Shown here: positions 9,381-20,047 of the stretch, piece after piece
Numbering within the stretch: position 1 is the first letter of the stretch
Layout: every line of letters starts with the position of its first letter
Source: Aphelenchoides besseyi
Taxonomy: Eukaryota > Nematoda > Chromadorea > Rhabditida > Aphelenchoididae
Direction of reading: 5' to 3'
Assembly: GCA_024699855.1 (NCBI GenBank)
Contig: JAMPIQ010000008.1
Location: 27,756-91,755 of the forward strand
DNA length: 64,000 nucleotides
Notes under the pieces: model-generated
The model's database searches: none
What the model was told of the DNA's origin: nothing
The model's input: the letters and a program-made list of their open reading frames with translations, nothing else
Position numbers and translations under genes: made by a program

Positions 9381-10114
9381 TTCGATTTCTTGTAACCATC
9401 GCCGTCCTCCTTGCCTTGCCGGGTCTTGCCAGTGCCCAGCAATTTCCGTCCGATCTGTTCAACACGCAGATAGACGGCTCCGTTGCGGCATGGATCATCC
9501 GCACCTTCGGCCTGCTGACGGTTCTCTCGGTCGCGCCGGGCATCCTGATCATGGTCACGAGCTTTCCGCGCTTCGTGATCGCCTTTTCGATCCTCAGATC
9601 CGGCATGGGACTGGCTTCGACCCCGTCCAACATGATCCTGCTGTCGATGGCGATGTTCATGACCTTCTACGTCATGTCGCCCACCTTCGACAAAGCCTGG
9701 ACCGACGGCGTGCAGCCGCTTCTGCAGAACCAGATCAACGAACAGCAAGCCTTGCAGCGCATCGCCGAGCCCTTCCGCACCTTCATGAACGCCAATACGC
9801 GTGACAAGGATCTGAAGCTTTTCGTCGACATCGCCCGCGAGCGCGGCCAGGAAGTGATGACCGACAATGTCGTCGATTACCGTGTGCTGGTTCCCGCCTT
9901 CATGCTGTCGGAAATCCGGCGCGGTTTCGAGATCGGTTTTCTCATCATCCTGCCGTTTCTGGTCATCGATCTGATCGTCGCAACCATCACCATGGCGATG
10001 GGCATGATGATGCTACCGCCGACCTCGATTTCGCTGCCGTTCAAGATCCTGTTCTTCGTGCTGATCGACGGCTGGAACCTGCTGGTCGGCAGTCTCGTCA
10101 GATCGTTCAACTGA
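9377..10114 (+). CDS. fliP: FliP, flagellar export gate protein
   Basis: Polytopic inner-membrane core of the flagellar type III export gate. 245 residues, intact, with a cleavable signal peptide (FLVTIAVLLALPGLASAQQ) and four helices. Diagnostic segments: LTVLSVAPGILIMVTSFPRF, FSILRSGMGLASTPSNMILL, VPAFMLSEIRRGFEIGF, and MAMGMMMLPPTSISLPFKIL. Last gene of the flgB operon, followed by a terminator. Confidence 0.96.
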   Translation: MIRFLVTIAVLLALPGLASAQQFPSDLFNTQIDGSVAAWIIRTFGLLTVLSVAPGILIMVTSFPRFVIAFSILRSGMGLASTPSNMILLSMAMFMTFYVMSPTFDKAWTDGVQPLLQNQINEQQALQRIAEPFRTFMNANTRDKDLKLFVDIARERGQEVMTDNVVDYRVLVPAFMLSEIRRGFEIGFLIILPFLVIDLIVATITMAMGMMMLPPTSISLPFKILFFVLIDGWNLLVGSLVRSFN

Positions 10115-10157
10115 CGGCCTCTGTGCCTGATTGACACCCGTTAACCCTGTTTTTTTT

Positions 10158-10197
10158 AACCCCGCGTGGCCAGCTACGCGGGTTTTGCGCGTTTTTT
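10158..10197 (+). terminator. Rho-independent terminator after fliP
   Basis: Stem AACCCCGCGT / ACGCGGGTTTT with an 8-base loop (10168-10175), followed by GCGCGTTTTTT. It ends the long flgB-fliP transcript before the flagellin genes. Confidence 0.75.
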
Positions 10198-10423
10198 ACG
10201 CTTTGGTTACCAGTTTTTCTGGCGACTTGGTAACTATATTTTTCAATAAAAAAATTACCATTTAACTAAATCAAAAAGTAACCATAAGTATTTTCCAATA
10301 TTTCTTGGTCCTCAAATTAATAATTGGGCAATTTTTCGCTGCGAGTTTCTTTCTACACGCAGCGGGTTTGGTTTCTGAAACTAAGCATTTCCGAACCGAG
10401 TGGCATGAAGCCGAAACGTTGCG
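10198..10423 (+). promoter_or_regulatory. AT-rich region upstream of flaA, presumed promoter
   Basis: Together with the terminator and the leader, the 375-base gap between fliP and flaA holds no gene. This central part is strongly AT-rich (for example TTTTTCAATAAAAAAATTAC near 10238), unlike the surrounding coding DNA. It must contain the flaA promoter, but I cannot assign a specific sigma-factor motif, and the block shared by flaB and flaC is not obvious here. Confidence 0.4.
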
Positions 10424-10481
10424 ACCGGTAATACCAAACCCGGTATGTCCCCACTCCAGTATCTCGTAAAAACAAGGGACA
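10424..10481 (+). promoter_or_regulatory. flaA mRNA leader: two adjacent hairpins, the second covering the Shine-Dalgarno
   Basis: Hairpin 1 pairs ACCGG (10424-10428) with CCGGT (10440-10444). Hairpin 2 pairs TGTCCC (10446-10451) with GGGACA (10476-10481), and this 3' arm includes the purine-rich ribosome-binding region 9-14 bases before the ATG at 10490. The same two-hairpin plan occurs before flaB and flaC with compensating base changes. In Caulobacter, FlbT controls flagellin mRNA through its 5' leader; a similar role here is inference. Confidence 0.6.
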
Positions 10482-10489
10482 CATTTATT

Positions 10490-11411
10490 ATGGCAAGCAT
10501 TCTCACCAACACCAACGCAATGGCCGCTCTCTCGACCCTGCGTTCCATTGCTTCCGACCTGTCGACCACGCAGGACCGCATTTCTTTCCGGCCTGAAGGT
10601 TGGTTCGGCTTCGGACAACGCTGCTTACTGGTCGATCGCGACCACCATGCGCTCCGACAACAAGGCTCTCGGTGCAGTATCTGACGCACTGGGCATGGGC
10701 GCTGCCAAGGTTGACACCGCATCTGCCGGTATGGACGCCGCCATCAAGGTTGTCACCGACATCAAGGCAAAGGTCGTTGCCGCCAAGGAACAGGGCGTTG
10801 ACAAGGCCAAGGTTCAGGAAGAAGTCACGCAGCTGCTCGACCAGCTGAAGTCGATCGGCACGAGCGCGTCTTTCAACGGTGAAAACTGGCTCGTTTCCAG
10901 CGCCAACGCCACCAAGACGGTTGTTTCCGGCTTCGTTCGTGACGCCAGCGGCAACGTCAGTGTCAAGACGACGGACTACGCTCTCGACGCCAACTCCATG
11001 CTTTACACGGAAGCTACGCCCGGCACGATCGACGCCAACTCCGGCATCCTGAACGCCACCGGTGCGACGACGACTGTCGGCGCCAAGACCTACACCCAGA
11101 TCTCCGTTCTCGACATGAACGTCACCACCGACGATCTCGACAACGCCCTCTACTCCGTTGAAACCGCTCTGACGAAGATGACCAGCGCCGGCGCCAAGCT
11201 CGGTTCGCTGTCTGCACGTATCGACCTGCAGACCGACTTCGCCGACAAGCTGTCCGACACCATCGAAAAGGGTGTTGGCCGCCTCGTCGACGCCGACATG
11301 AACGAAGAGTCCACCAAGCTGAAGGCTCTGCAGACGCAGCAGCAGCTGGCAATTCAGGCTCTGTCGATCGCCAACAGCGACTCGCAGAACATCCTGTCGC
11401 TCTTCCGCTAA
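10490..11411 (+). CDS. flaA: FlaA flagellin (one frameshift near the start)
   Basis: Main filament subunit. N-terminal MASILTNTNAMAALSTLRSI and the SGLKVGSASDNAAYWSIATT segment form the conserved D0/D1 helices; the C-terminus EESTKLKALQTQQQLAIQAL and QNILSLFR is the matching coiled-coil end. An extra T in the run near 10584 shifts the frame between TTQDRIS and SGLKVG. About 306 residues, usual for rhizobial flagellins; the middle variable domain is short. First of three paralogues in tandem, on its own transcript with its own leader and terminator. Named by position as the first flagellin. Confidence 0.93.
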
Positions 11412-11547
11412 GAGCTGAGCTTCTCATAGCCCTTCGGGGCTGGGGGACCCATTTTCTTCCCACATGCATTCGGGGGCTGACCAAATGCATATCCGGGCAG
11501 AAAGCATAAAGGTTCGATAGGCTGAATCGAACCGAATGCACCAGACA

Positions 11548-11587
11548 GGCCGCATCCCGAATAAGGATGCGGCCTTATCTTTTTTTT
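11548..11587 (+). terminator. Rho-independent terminator after flaA
   Basis: A 10-base perfect stem GGCCGCATCC / GGATGCGGCC with a 7-base loop, followed by TTATC and eight T. A weaker AGCCC-TTCG-GGGCT hairpin without a T run sits closer to the stop, at 11428-11441. The 136 bases between the flaA stop and this terminator hold no gene that I can see. Confidence 0.85.
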
Positions 11588-11671
11588 AAATATTTCGGGA
11601 TACGCGCGCGCACGCGCGAGAGTTGTAATTTTGAATTTTCATAATGCTGATTTTCTTTTCCCGCTTATCAA

Positions 11672-11749
11672 TTCATTAACCAAACTGGCGTTACCTAAGC
11701 TCATCGAAACGGCGAGCTAACGTTAAAAATCAGCCAGTTAGCAGGCATG
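11672..11749 (+). promoter_or_regulatory. Conserved upstream block of flaB, likely promoter/activator region
   Basis: Contains TTCATTAACCAAA (11672), CATCGAAACG 30 bases later (11702) and a GTTARCAGGCAT element ending at about 11748. The same three elements with almost the same spacing lie before flaC (12879, 12909, 12945-12956). The transcription start is not shown by sequence alone. Confidence 0.45.
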
Positions 11750-11762
11750 ATGCTGTGCGCCG

Positions 11763-11812
11763 TTCCCGGTGAAACCGGAATGTCCCTTCTTTAATCAGCC
11801 ATTCAAGGGGCA
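11763..11812 (+). promoter_or_regulatory. flaB mRNA leader: two adjacent hairpins over the Shine-Dalgarno
   Basis: Hairpin 1 pairs TTC(C)CGG (11763-11769) with CCGGAA (11775-11780). Hairpin 2 pairs TGTCCCTT (11781-11788) with AAGGGGCA (11805-11812), including one G-U pair. AAGGGG is the ribosome-binding site, 9 bases before the ATG at 11820. The layout is the same as in the flaA and flaC leaders. Confidence 0.6.
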
Positions 11813-11819
11813 CACTACT

Positions 11820-12784
11820 ATGACGAGCATTATTACCAATGTCGCAGCAATGTCTGCGCTCCAGACTCTGCGCACCATCGGCCAGAACATGGAATCCACC
11901 CAGGCACGCGTTTCCTCCGGCCTCCGCGTTGGCGAAGCTGCTGACAATGCTGCCTACTGGTCGATCGCGACCACCATGCGCTCCGACAAACATGGCGCTT
12001 TCCTCGGTTTCCGACGCTCTCGGCCTCGGCGCCGCCAAGGTAGACACCGCTTCTGCCGGCATGGAATCGGCAATCGAAGTCGTTAAGGAAATCAAGGCAA
12101 AGCTGGTCACGGCAACTGAAGAAGGCGTCGACCGCACCAAGGTTCAGGAAGAAATCGATCAGCTGCAGAACCAGCTCGTATCGATCGCACAGGGCGCATC
12201 CTTTCTACGGCGAAAACTGGCTCGTAGGCACTTCGACCCTCGGCGCTGCCACGCCCGGCACGGACCCGGACAAGTCGGTCGTTGCTGGCTTCGTTCGCTC
12301 CACCGGCGGTGCCGTTAACGTCACGACCACGAAATACGCCCTCGACAGCACCGCTACCGGCAACACTCTTTTCGGTTCGGTTGACTCCGCAGGCGTTCCC
12401 GATACGACCGGCATTCTCGGCACGACCGGAACGTTCACGACCGTCGCCGCCCAGTCCGTCTACACGCTGGACATCACCCAGTATGCAGCCGCAGACCGCG
12501 CCACCAACATGGCCGAAGCACTGACGCTGGTTGAAAACTCCCTGAAGGCAATGACGAGCGCCGCAGCCAAGCTCGGCTCGCTCTCCATGCGTATCGGCCT
12601 GCAGGAAGACTTCGCTTCCAAGCTATCCGACTCCATCGACAAGGGCATCGGCCGCCTCGTGGACGCTGACATGAACGAAGAGTCCACCCGCCTCAAGGCC
12701 CTGCAGACCCAGCAGCAGCTCGGCGTTCAGGCTCTCTCGATCGCCAACAGCAACTCCGAAAGCATCCTGTCGCTCTTCCGTTAA
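11820..12784 (+). CDS. flaB: FlaB flagellin (two frameshifts)
   Basis: Second filament subunit. MTSIITNVAAMSALQTLRTI and SSGLRVGEAADNAAYWSIAT at the N-terminus; EESTRLKALQTQQQLGVQAL and ESILSLFR at the C-terminus. Frame changes are near 11988 (extra A in CGACAAACATGG) and 12203 (extra T). The central domain (near 12230-12460) is the longest of the three flagellins and rich in Thr, Ala and Gly. About 321 residues. It has its own leader and terminator. Confidence 0.93.
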
Positions 12785-12808
12785 TCGAAGACCGAAAGCG
12801 AAAAAATC

Positions 12809-12837
12809 AACCGCGCCGAAAGGCGCGGTTTTTGTTT
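12809..12837 (+). terminator. Rho-independent terminator after flaB
   Basis: Stem AACCGCGCC / GGCGCGGTT with a GAAA tetraloop (12818-12821), followed by TTTTGTTT. Confidence 0.88.
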
Positions 12838-12878
12838 GTGCAATTGACTGCAAAATTTAGAAATTTCTTGATTAAGAC

Positions 12879-12956
12879 TTCATTAACCAAATCACCGCTA
12901 AATCAGGCCATCGAAACGACTCGTTAACCAAGACGAAAAAGAGGGTTAACAGGCAT
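12879..12956 (+). promoter_or_regulatory. Conserved upstream block of flaC, likely promoter/activator region
   Basis: TTCATTAACCAAA at 12879, CATCGAAACG at 12909 (exactly 30 bases on, as in flaB) and GTTAACAGGCAT ending at 12956. The bases between differ from those in the flaB block, so the elements look selected and not just recently duplicated. Confidence 0.45.
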
Positions 12957-12972
12957 CACGCCGCGTTGTCGT

Positions 12973-13022
12973 TTCCGGCGATCCCGGAATGTCCCTTCCC
13001 ATTTAGCCAGCTCAGAGGGGCA
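12973..13022 (+). promoter_or_regulatory. flaC mRNA leader: two adjacent hairpins over the Shine-Dalgarno
   Basis: Hairpin 1 pairs TTCCGG (12973-12978) with CCGGAA (12984-12989). Hairpin 2 starts on the next base: TGTCCCTT (12990-12997) with GAGGGGCA (13015-13022), using two G-U pairs. GAGGGG is the ribosome-binding site for the ATG at 13026. Confidence 0.6.
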
Positions 13023-13025
13023 ATT

Positions 13026-13969
13026 ATGACAAGTATTCTGACAAACACCGCCGCCATGTCGGCGCTTCAGACACTGCGTGCGATCAGCGGCCAGCTCGAA
13101 GAGACACAATCCAGAGTTTCTTCCGGGCTGCGCGTTAAAACGGCTTCCGACAACGCCGCTTACTGGTCGATCGCGACCACCATGCGTTCGGACAACATGG
13201 CCCTTTCCGCGGTTCAGGACGCACTGGGACTGGGTGCGGGCGAAGATCGATGTCGCTTATTCCGCAATGGAGAGCGCCGTCGAAGTCGTGAAAGAAATCA
13301 AATCGAAAATCGTCGCGGCAACTGAAGAGGGGCGTCGACAAGACGAAGATCCAGGAAGAAATCGACCAGCTGAAAAAGCAGCTGGAATCGATTGCGCAGG
13401 GCGCATCTTTCAGCGGTGAAAACTGGTTGCTGGGCACCGGCGCAAAGACCGTCGTTTCCGGCTTTGTCCGTGACGGCAGCGGTTCCGTCAACGTTACGAA
13501 AACCGATTATACCCTTGTTGACACGACGACCGCGACAGAAACACCCAATGTGATTTTTGGCCTGACCGGCACGCCCGCAACGCTCGATACCACAAAAGGG
13601 ATCATCGGAGAGGCCGGCGTAGCCTCGGGCATTTCAGTATGGGATATCGATCTCAAGCTTTTCGATAGCGCAACGCCGCCGACCTACACCATCGGCAATC
13701 TTCTCACCGATGTCGAAACCGCGTTTCAGTGGCTCAGCAGCGCATCTTCCGCCCTCGGCTCCATCAAGATGCGCATCGGTCTGCAGGAAGATTTCATCTC
13801 CAAGCTTACCGACTCCATCGACAGTGGCATCGGTCGCCTGGTGGATGCGGACATGAACGAAGAATCAACCCGCCTCAAGGCATTGCAGACACAGCAGCAG
13901 CTGGGCATCCAGTCGCTTTCCATCGCCAATACCAGTTCCGAAAATATCCTGTCGCTATTCCGTCAGTAA
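13026..13969 (+). CDS. flaC: FlaC flagellin (two frameshifts)
   Basis: Third filament subunit. MTSILTNTAAMSALQTLRAI and VKTASDNAAYWSIATTMRSD at the N-terminus; EESTRLKALQTQQQLGIQSL and ENILSLFRQ at the C-terminus. Extra G bases near 13240 and 13331 shift the frame out and back; once corrected the AKIDVAYSAMESAVEVVKEI and DKTKIQEEIDQLKKQ helices are continuous. About 314 residues. Some rhizobia carry a further flagellin elsewhere; only three are in this window. Confidence 0.93.
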
Positions 13970-14029
13970 GCGGCGCCCGATGGCTACGGGCGGTTTCGTC
14001 CCGCTCTGGCAGCAACAGAATATTCGGAT

Positions 14030-14068
14030 ATGGAAACCGCGCTTCGCAAGGGGCGCGGTTTTCCATTT
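14030..14068 (+). terminator. Hairpin terminator after flaC
   Basis: Long stem ATGGAAACCGCGC (14030-14042) with GCGCGGTTTTCCAT (14053-14066), loop TTCGCAAGGG. There is no T run after the stem beyond the TTTT inside the 3' arm, so its efficiency is uncertain. It lies 60 bases after the flaC stop. Confidence 0.6.
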
Positions 14069-14158
14069 GCCGCGAAATGCGTGGCGCGCGCATGCATCAA
14101 CCGCTGCAGGCGACCGGTTCAAACAACCGCGTAAACATTTGAAAACTTTGGAGAGAAA

Positions 14159-14233
14159 TGGTGCTGCTAGAGAGATTTGAACTCTCGGCCTCTCCCTTAC
14201 CAAGGGAGTGCTCTACCCCTGAGCTATAGCAGC
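14159..14233 (-). tRNA. tRNA-Thr (anticodon GGT), CCA encoded
   Basis: Read on the minus strand: a GCTGCTA acceptor 5' arm pairs with TAGCAGC, then discriminator A and CCA (14159-14161). D-loop AGCTCAGGGGTAGAGC, anticodon stem CTCCC/GGGAG around TTGGTAA (anticodon GGT), and T-arm GAGAG-TTCAAAT-CTCTC. All four arms pair. It points toward flaC, converging with it. Confidence 0.95.
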
Positions 14234-14389
14234 ATCCGGTGCCGAAGCGTTTGCTTCAGCATCAAGCGTGGCGGCCTATTGCCATAGGTTTTTTGACGAG
14301 CGCAAGTCGCAAAACGATATTCTTCATCAAGCGGGGCAAAAAAGCGTGCCCCCTGTTGAAAAATACATTTTTCAGATATTGCTGAATCT

Positions 14390-14657
14390 ATGAACGAACA
14401 TCATGACAAACAGGCAAAGGCAGCGGTTTCCGCCGGCTCTTCCGCGGAAGCATCCGCCCCGGTGGCCGATGGCAAGCCGCAGGCGGGGCCTGGCGAAAAG
14501 GCGCGGCAGCGCGAGGCGGAGCGCAAGGCGCGGGCGGCCAAGAAAGCTTCGTGAAAATCTTTTGAAGCGCAAACAGCAGGTTCGTGCGCGCCGTGCAGGC
14601 GAAGAGGACGAGACGATTGGCCTGCCTGCCGCAAAAACGGACGAATCATCCTCATAG
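14390..14657 (+). CDS. Small basic Ala/Lys/Arg-rich protein of rhizobia, unknown function (one frameshift)
   Basis: About 88 residues. The N-terminal half is low complexity (Ala, Ser, Glu, Lys); the second half is basic and helical: LRENLLKRKQQVRARRAGEE. I know similar small proteins just upstream of murA in rhizobia, with no assigned function. An extra A near 14545 ends the frame early at TCG-TGA; with one A removed, KKLRENLLKRK reads through to the stop at 14657. It lies 103 bases before murA. Confidence 0.6.
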
Positions 14658-14760
14658 AGAATTCACCAAGCATAAATTGAAACGCCGCGGAAATTCGTCT
14701 AAGGACGCGCCTTTCCGCAAGGCACGATAAAGAAAGGCGGGCACAGGCCCGTAGGGACGC

Positions 14761-16057
<1,297 letters not shown>

Positions 16058-16170
16058 TCCTGTCTTCGCCGCTCATCCGTTTTCTACCGTTGCAGAGTGA
16101 GCCCGGACTGCCTATTTCCAATGTAAGTCATGGAAATAGCGGTCCGCACCGCAAAAGAAGGAGAAAAAAG

Positions 16171-16621
16171 ATGAGAGCGGCCTGAAATTGCTCGCGCTGG
16201 ATACTGAAGATCTCTCCGTCATCTCGACGCGCATATGCAGGACAGTGTCTTCAAGCTGAAGGATGTTGCCTTCGAGCCGAAGCACGGCCAGTTCACGCTT
16301 TCCGCCAACCGTTTCGTCTGGGAAAGCACTGACAAAAAAAAAACCTGCCGCCCGGAACGCTGCCGCAGCGTCGTTTTCCTGAAACGTGTCTCCGCCGTCC
16401 CGCTCGCACGGCATCAACCGCGCCGACAGGGAACAGGTGCTGTCGCTTCTCGCCATCCGCTTCGTGCAGAACGGCGAAGGACCTGATGGAGCCGTGGAAT
16501 TGACGCTTTCGGGGGCGGCGGCGCCATCGCGCTCGATGTCGAATGCATCGAGGCGCAATTGACCGATGTGAGCGGCGCCTGGGAAACGGCTGCCAAACCG
16601 CATCATCCAGACAGCGAATAA
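16171..16621 (+). CDS. DUF2948 family protein (several frameshifts)
   Basis: Conserved alphaproteobacterial protein of unknown function, usually between murA and hisD. Segments: SGLKLLALDTEDLSVIST, QDSVFKLKDVAFEPKHGQFT, NRFVWES, then INRADREQVLSLLAIRFVQN and ALDVECIEAQLTDVSGAWET. Breaks occur right after the ATG (16171), near 16230, at the A run near 16335-16345 and near 16410 and 16515. About 150 residues if repaired. The Shine-Dalgarno GAAGGAG is clear upstream of the ATG. Confidence 0.75.
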
Positions 16622-16753
16622 GCACACCGCACCATTGCAACGGTTGCCTTTCGTCACCGTTTCGATTTATGCCACATACCAGAGCCGCAATTTTTCTGCG
16701 GAAGTTCGTGCACCTCGCGGGATCGCCCGCGGGGACAATGAAAGGGTAATGGC

Positions 16754-18051
16754 GTGGCAATCTGGCTGGAGCAGGCGTCGGCGGATTTCGAACAGAAATT
16801 CGCGGCCTTCCTGACAACCAAGAGAGAAGTTTCCGAAGACGTCAACGCAACCGTTCGCGACATCATCAACGATGTCCGCCATCGCGGCGATGCGGCCCTT
16901 GCCATTATTCCCAGAAATTCGACGGCATCGATTTCACCAAGGTCTCGATGCGTGTCACGACGGACGAGATCGATGCGGCCTTCGCCGCCGTCGACAAGAG
17001 CGTCATCGAGGCGCTTGAACTCGCTGCCCGGCGTATCGAAAAACACCATGCACGGCAGATGCCGAAGGATGATATTTACGAGGACGATATCGGCGTGGGT
17101 CTCGGCTCGCGCTGGACCGCCATCGAAGCCGTTGGCCTTTATGTGCCCGGCGGCACGGCGAGCTATCCAAGCTCGGTGCTGATGAATGCCGTGCCGGCGA
17201 AGGTTGCCGGCGTGGAGCGCATCGTCATGGTCGTTCCGGCCAATGGCGGCGCGGTCAATCCGGCGGTGCTGGCTGCGGCGCGTATTGCGGGCGTCGAGGA
17301 AATCTATCGCATCGGCGGCGCACAGGCCGTCGCCGCACTTGCCTATGGCACGGAAACCATCGCGCCGGTCGCCAAGATCGTCGGCCCCGGCAATGCCTAT
17401 GTGGCGGCTGCAAAACGCCAGGTCTTCGGCACCGTCGGCATCGACATGATCGCCGGTCCCTCCGAAGTGCTGGTTATTGCCGACAGGGACAATGATCCCG
17501 ACTGGCTCGCGGCCGATCTTCTGGCGCAGGCGGAGCATGATCGCGGCGCGCAATCCATCCTCATCACCGACAATGCCGAACTCGGCAAGGCCGTTGAAGC
17601 CGCTGTCGAGCGGCAGCTGAAGCGCCTGTCGCGCTCCGAGACGGCGGCGGCGAGCTGGGCCGATTTTGGCGCGGTCATTCTGGTCGAAAAGCTCACCGAC
17701 GCCATCCCGCTCGCCAACCGCATCGCTGCCGAGCATCTGGAACTTGCCGTCGATGACCCGGATGCCCTGATGGCGCATATCCGCAATGCGGGCGCGATCT
17801 TCGTCGGACGCCATACGCCGGAAGTGATCGGCGATTATGTCGGCGGCTCCAACCACGTGCTTCCGACGGCGCGGTCGGCGCGCTTCTCCTCCGGGCTTTC
17901 GGTGCTGGATTTCGTCAAGCGCACCTCGATCCTGCGGCTTGGACCGGAGCAGCTGCGACAGCTCGCGCCCGCGGCCATCACCCTTGCCCGGTCTGAGGGA
18001 CTGGACGCGCATGCGCGTTCCGTCTCCATTCGCCTCAATCCGGAAAGTTAA
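16754..18051 (+). CDS. hisD: HisD, histidinol dehydrogenase (one frameshift)
   Basis: Catalyses the last two steps of histidine synthesis (histidinol to histidine, NAD-linked, zinc enzyme). The GTG start at 16754 gives V-AIWLEQASADFEQKF. The zinc and active-site residues are visible: Gln and His in LLAQAEHDRG, AEHLEL, Asp in DYVGGSNHVLPT, and His in EGLDAHARSV. Also GPGNAYVAAAKR and IDMIAGPSEV. A frame change near 16905 separates the first 52 residues from the rest. About 432 residues, normal length. The UPF0262 gene follows after 3 bases. Confidence 0.94.
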
Positions 18052-18054
18052 GCG

Positions 18055-18531
18055 ATGGCTTCAGGCGATTTCCGGCTTTGCGACGTGGTACTGGACGACA
18101 GCATCGGCCGGTCCACGCGCCCGACGTGGAGCATGAACGCGCCGTCGCCATTTTCGACCTGATCGAAGAAAAATAGCTTCGAACCTTTCGGCCATGATGG
18201 CGGCCCCTATCGGCTGCATATATCGCTGGTCGATGCCAAGCTGGTTTTTTCAATCCGCACCGAAGACGAGAAGGATGTCGCGACCCATATTCTGTCGCTG
18301 ACGCCGTTCCGCCGCATCATCAAGGATTATTTCCTGATCTGCGAAAGCTATTACGAAGCGATCCGCTCCTCTACGCCGAGCCAGATCGAGGCGATCGACA
18401 TGGGCCGGCGCGGCATTCACAATGATGGCTCGCAGACGCTGATGGACCGGCTTTCGGGCAAGATCAGGATCGATTTCGACACGGCGCGCCGCCTCTTCAC
18501 CCTTGTCTGCGTGCTTTATTGGCGGGGTTAG
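18055..18531 (+). CDS. UPF0262 family protein (frameshifts)
   Basis: Conserved alphaproteobacterial protein of unknown function. Start [20 protein letters not shown], then in a second frame [17 protein letters not shown], and [40 protein letters not shown], and [19 protein letters not shown] to the stop. Breaks lie near 18115 and 18172. About 158 residues. It is conserved directly after hisD in rhizobia and overlaps the ribosome-binding region of the next gene, so the three are probably one transcript. Confidence 0.8.
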
Positions 18532-18533
18532 AG

Positions 18534-19023
18534 ATGATCGATCCTGCCGCAGCGCCAAACGAGGGACGAGCGCCCAAATCGGTCCTCTTCATGTGCGGCA
18601 TGAACTCCATCCGTTCCCCCATGGCGGAGGTCATCGCCAAACGGCTGGTAGCGCCCGGCATCTACATCCAGTCCGCCGGCGTGCGAGCCGGCGAGCGCGA
18701 TCCATTCGTGGATGCGGTGCTGGAAGAACAGGGTTTTTCGCTGGGCAAGCACAAACCACGCACTCTGGACGAGATCGAGGATGATTTTTTTCGATCTGAT
18801 CATTACATTGACGCCAGAAGCCCATCACGCCGCACTGGAACTGACGCGCTCAAATTCGCTGGACGTGGTCTATTGGCCGACCATGGACCCAACAGTGATC
18901 ACAGGCACGCGCGAGCAGATTCTCGACGCCTATCGCGAGGTGCGGGACCACCTGGCAAAGCTGATCTCGGAACGACTGCCGAGGCGGCAGCAGCCGGTGG
19001 CGGATACGCTTTCAAAAGACTGA
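18534..19023 (+). CDS. Low-molecular-weight protein tyrosine phosphatase family protein (one frameshift)
   Basis: The phosphatase P-loop C-X5-R-S is visible as CGMNSIRSPMAE, preceded by a hydrophobic strand (SVLFM), as in LMW phosphatases and arsenate reductases. The general acid region is around YWPTMDPTV, with the Asp before Pro. The extra T in the run near 18785-18791 breaks the frame between DEIEDD and FDLIITLTPEAH. About 163 residues. The ATG at 18534 is preferred; a TTG at 18519 would overlap the previous gene. Its substrate is unknown. Confidence 0.82.
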
Positions 19024-19166
19024 AAACTGCCTCGGCCTGTTAAAATCAATCGCGATTTTCAAGCCGATGCTTTAGAGGTTCACAAATGTGCCGGGATGTG
19101 TAGTTTTCCGCGCATTTTTCCCGGACTCGATATGTCCGGCACTATCAACAGGAAGAAAACCCTTAC

Positions 19167-19385
19167 ATGACAAAAGAAGAAGTCCTTGAATTCCCGGGCA
19201 TCGTAACCGAATTGCTGCCGAACGCAACATTCCGCGTGAAGCTTGAGAACGACCACGAAATCATCGCCCACACGGCGGGCCGCATGCGCAAGAACCGTAT
19301 CCGCGTTCTGGCCGGCGACAAGGTGCTGGTCGAAATGACGCCTTACGACCTCACCAAGGGCCGCATCACCTATCGCTTCAAGTAA
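19167..19385 (+). CDS. infA: Translation initiation factor IF-1
   Basis: 72-residue OB-fold protein that binds the ribosomal A site during initiation. The sequence is the alphaproteobacterial IF-1 consensus: [57 protein letters not shown]. Uninterrupted. A Shine-Dalgarno AGGAAG lies upstream. Conserved order infA-maf-yacG downstream. Confidence 0.97.
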   Translation: MTKEEVLEFPGIVTELLPNATFRVKLENDHEIIAHTAGRMRKNRIRVLAGDKVLVEMTPYDLTKGRITYRFK

Positions 19386-19418
19386 TCCACCTTCCGCATC
19401 GGACGCCCGGGCAGCGCA

Positions 19419-20044
19419 ATGACCAATTCAAAACAAAAGCTCGTTCTGGCATCCGGCTCGCCGCGGCGTCTGGAGCTGCTGCATCAGATCGGTATCGAAC
19501 CGGCACGTCTGATGCCGATGGATATCGACGAGACGCCGGCCAAGCTCGAGCATCCGCGCACGCTCTGCCGCCGTCTGTCATTGCAGAAGGCGGAAGCCGC
19601 GCAGGCCGCGCTGAAGAACGAACAGGCGTGGAAAGACGCCTATGTTCTGGGATCCGATACGGTGGTCGCCGTTGGTCGCCGCATCGTCGGCAAGGCCGAA
19701 TATACGGAAGAGGCCTCGGCGGCGCTGCATCTTCTTTCGGGACGCAGCCATTGGGTCTATACCGGCATCTGCCTTGTGACCCCCCGGCGGCAAGATCCGC
19801 CAGAAGGTGGCGGAGACCAAGGTTCGCTTCAAGCGCCTCTCCACGAGGGAGATCGAGGCTTACATCGCGTCGGGCCAGTGGCGCGGCAAAGCGGGAGCCT
19901 ATGGCATCCAGGGGCATTGCCGGCGCATTCGTGCAGAAACTGACCGGCTCCTATACCAATGTCGTCGGCCTGCCGCTTTATGAAACCATGTCGCTTCTTT
20001 CCGGAGAAGGATTTGAGGTGACTTCGGGCTGGCTCGAAGGATAG
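19419..20044 (+). CDS. maf: Maf-like nucleotide pyrophosphatase (one or two frameshifts)
   Basis: Maf/YhdE/YceF family house-cleaning enzymes hydrolyse dTTP/UTP and modified nucleotides. Signature [11 protein letters not shown] near the start, then [24 protein letters not shown] and [18 protein letters not shown]. An extra C near 19785 shifts the frame; [40 protein letters not shown], and [14 protein letters not shown] follow. About 208 residues. The stop is 3 bases before yacG. Confidence 0.9.
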
Positions 20045-20047
20045 GCC

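Noticed and set aside
10490..13969. Three flagellins as a tandem repeat or mobile element
   Set aside because: They are diverged paralogues with separate leaders and terminators; there are no terminal repeats or transposase.
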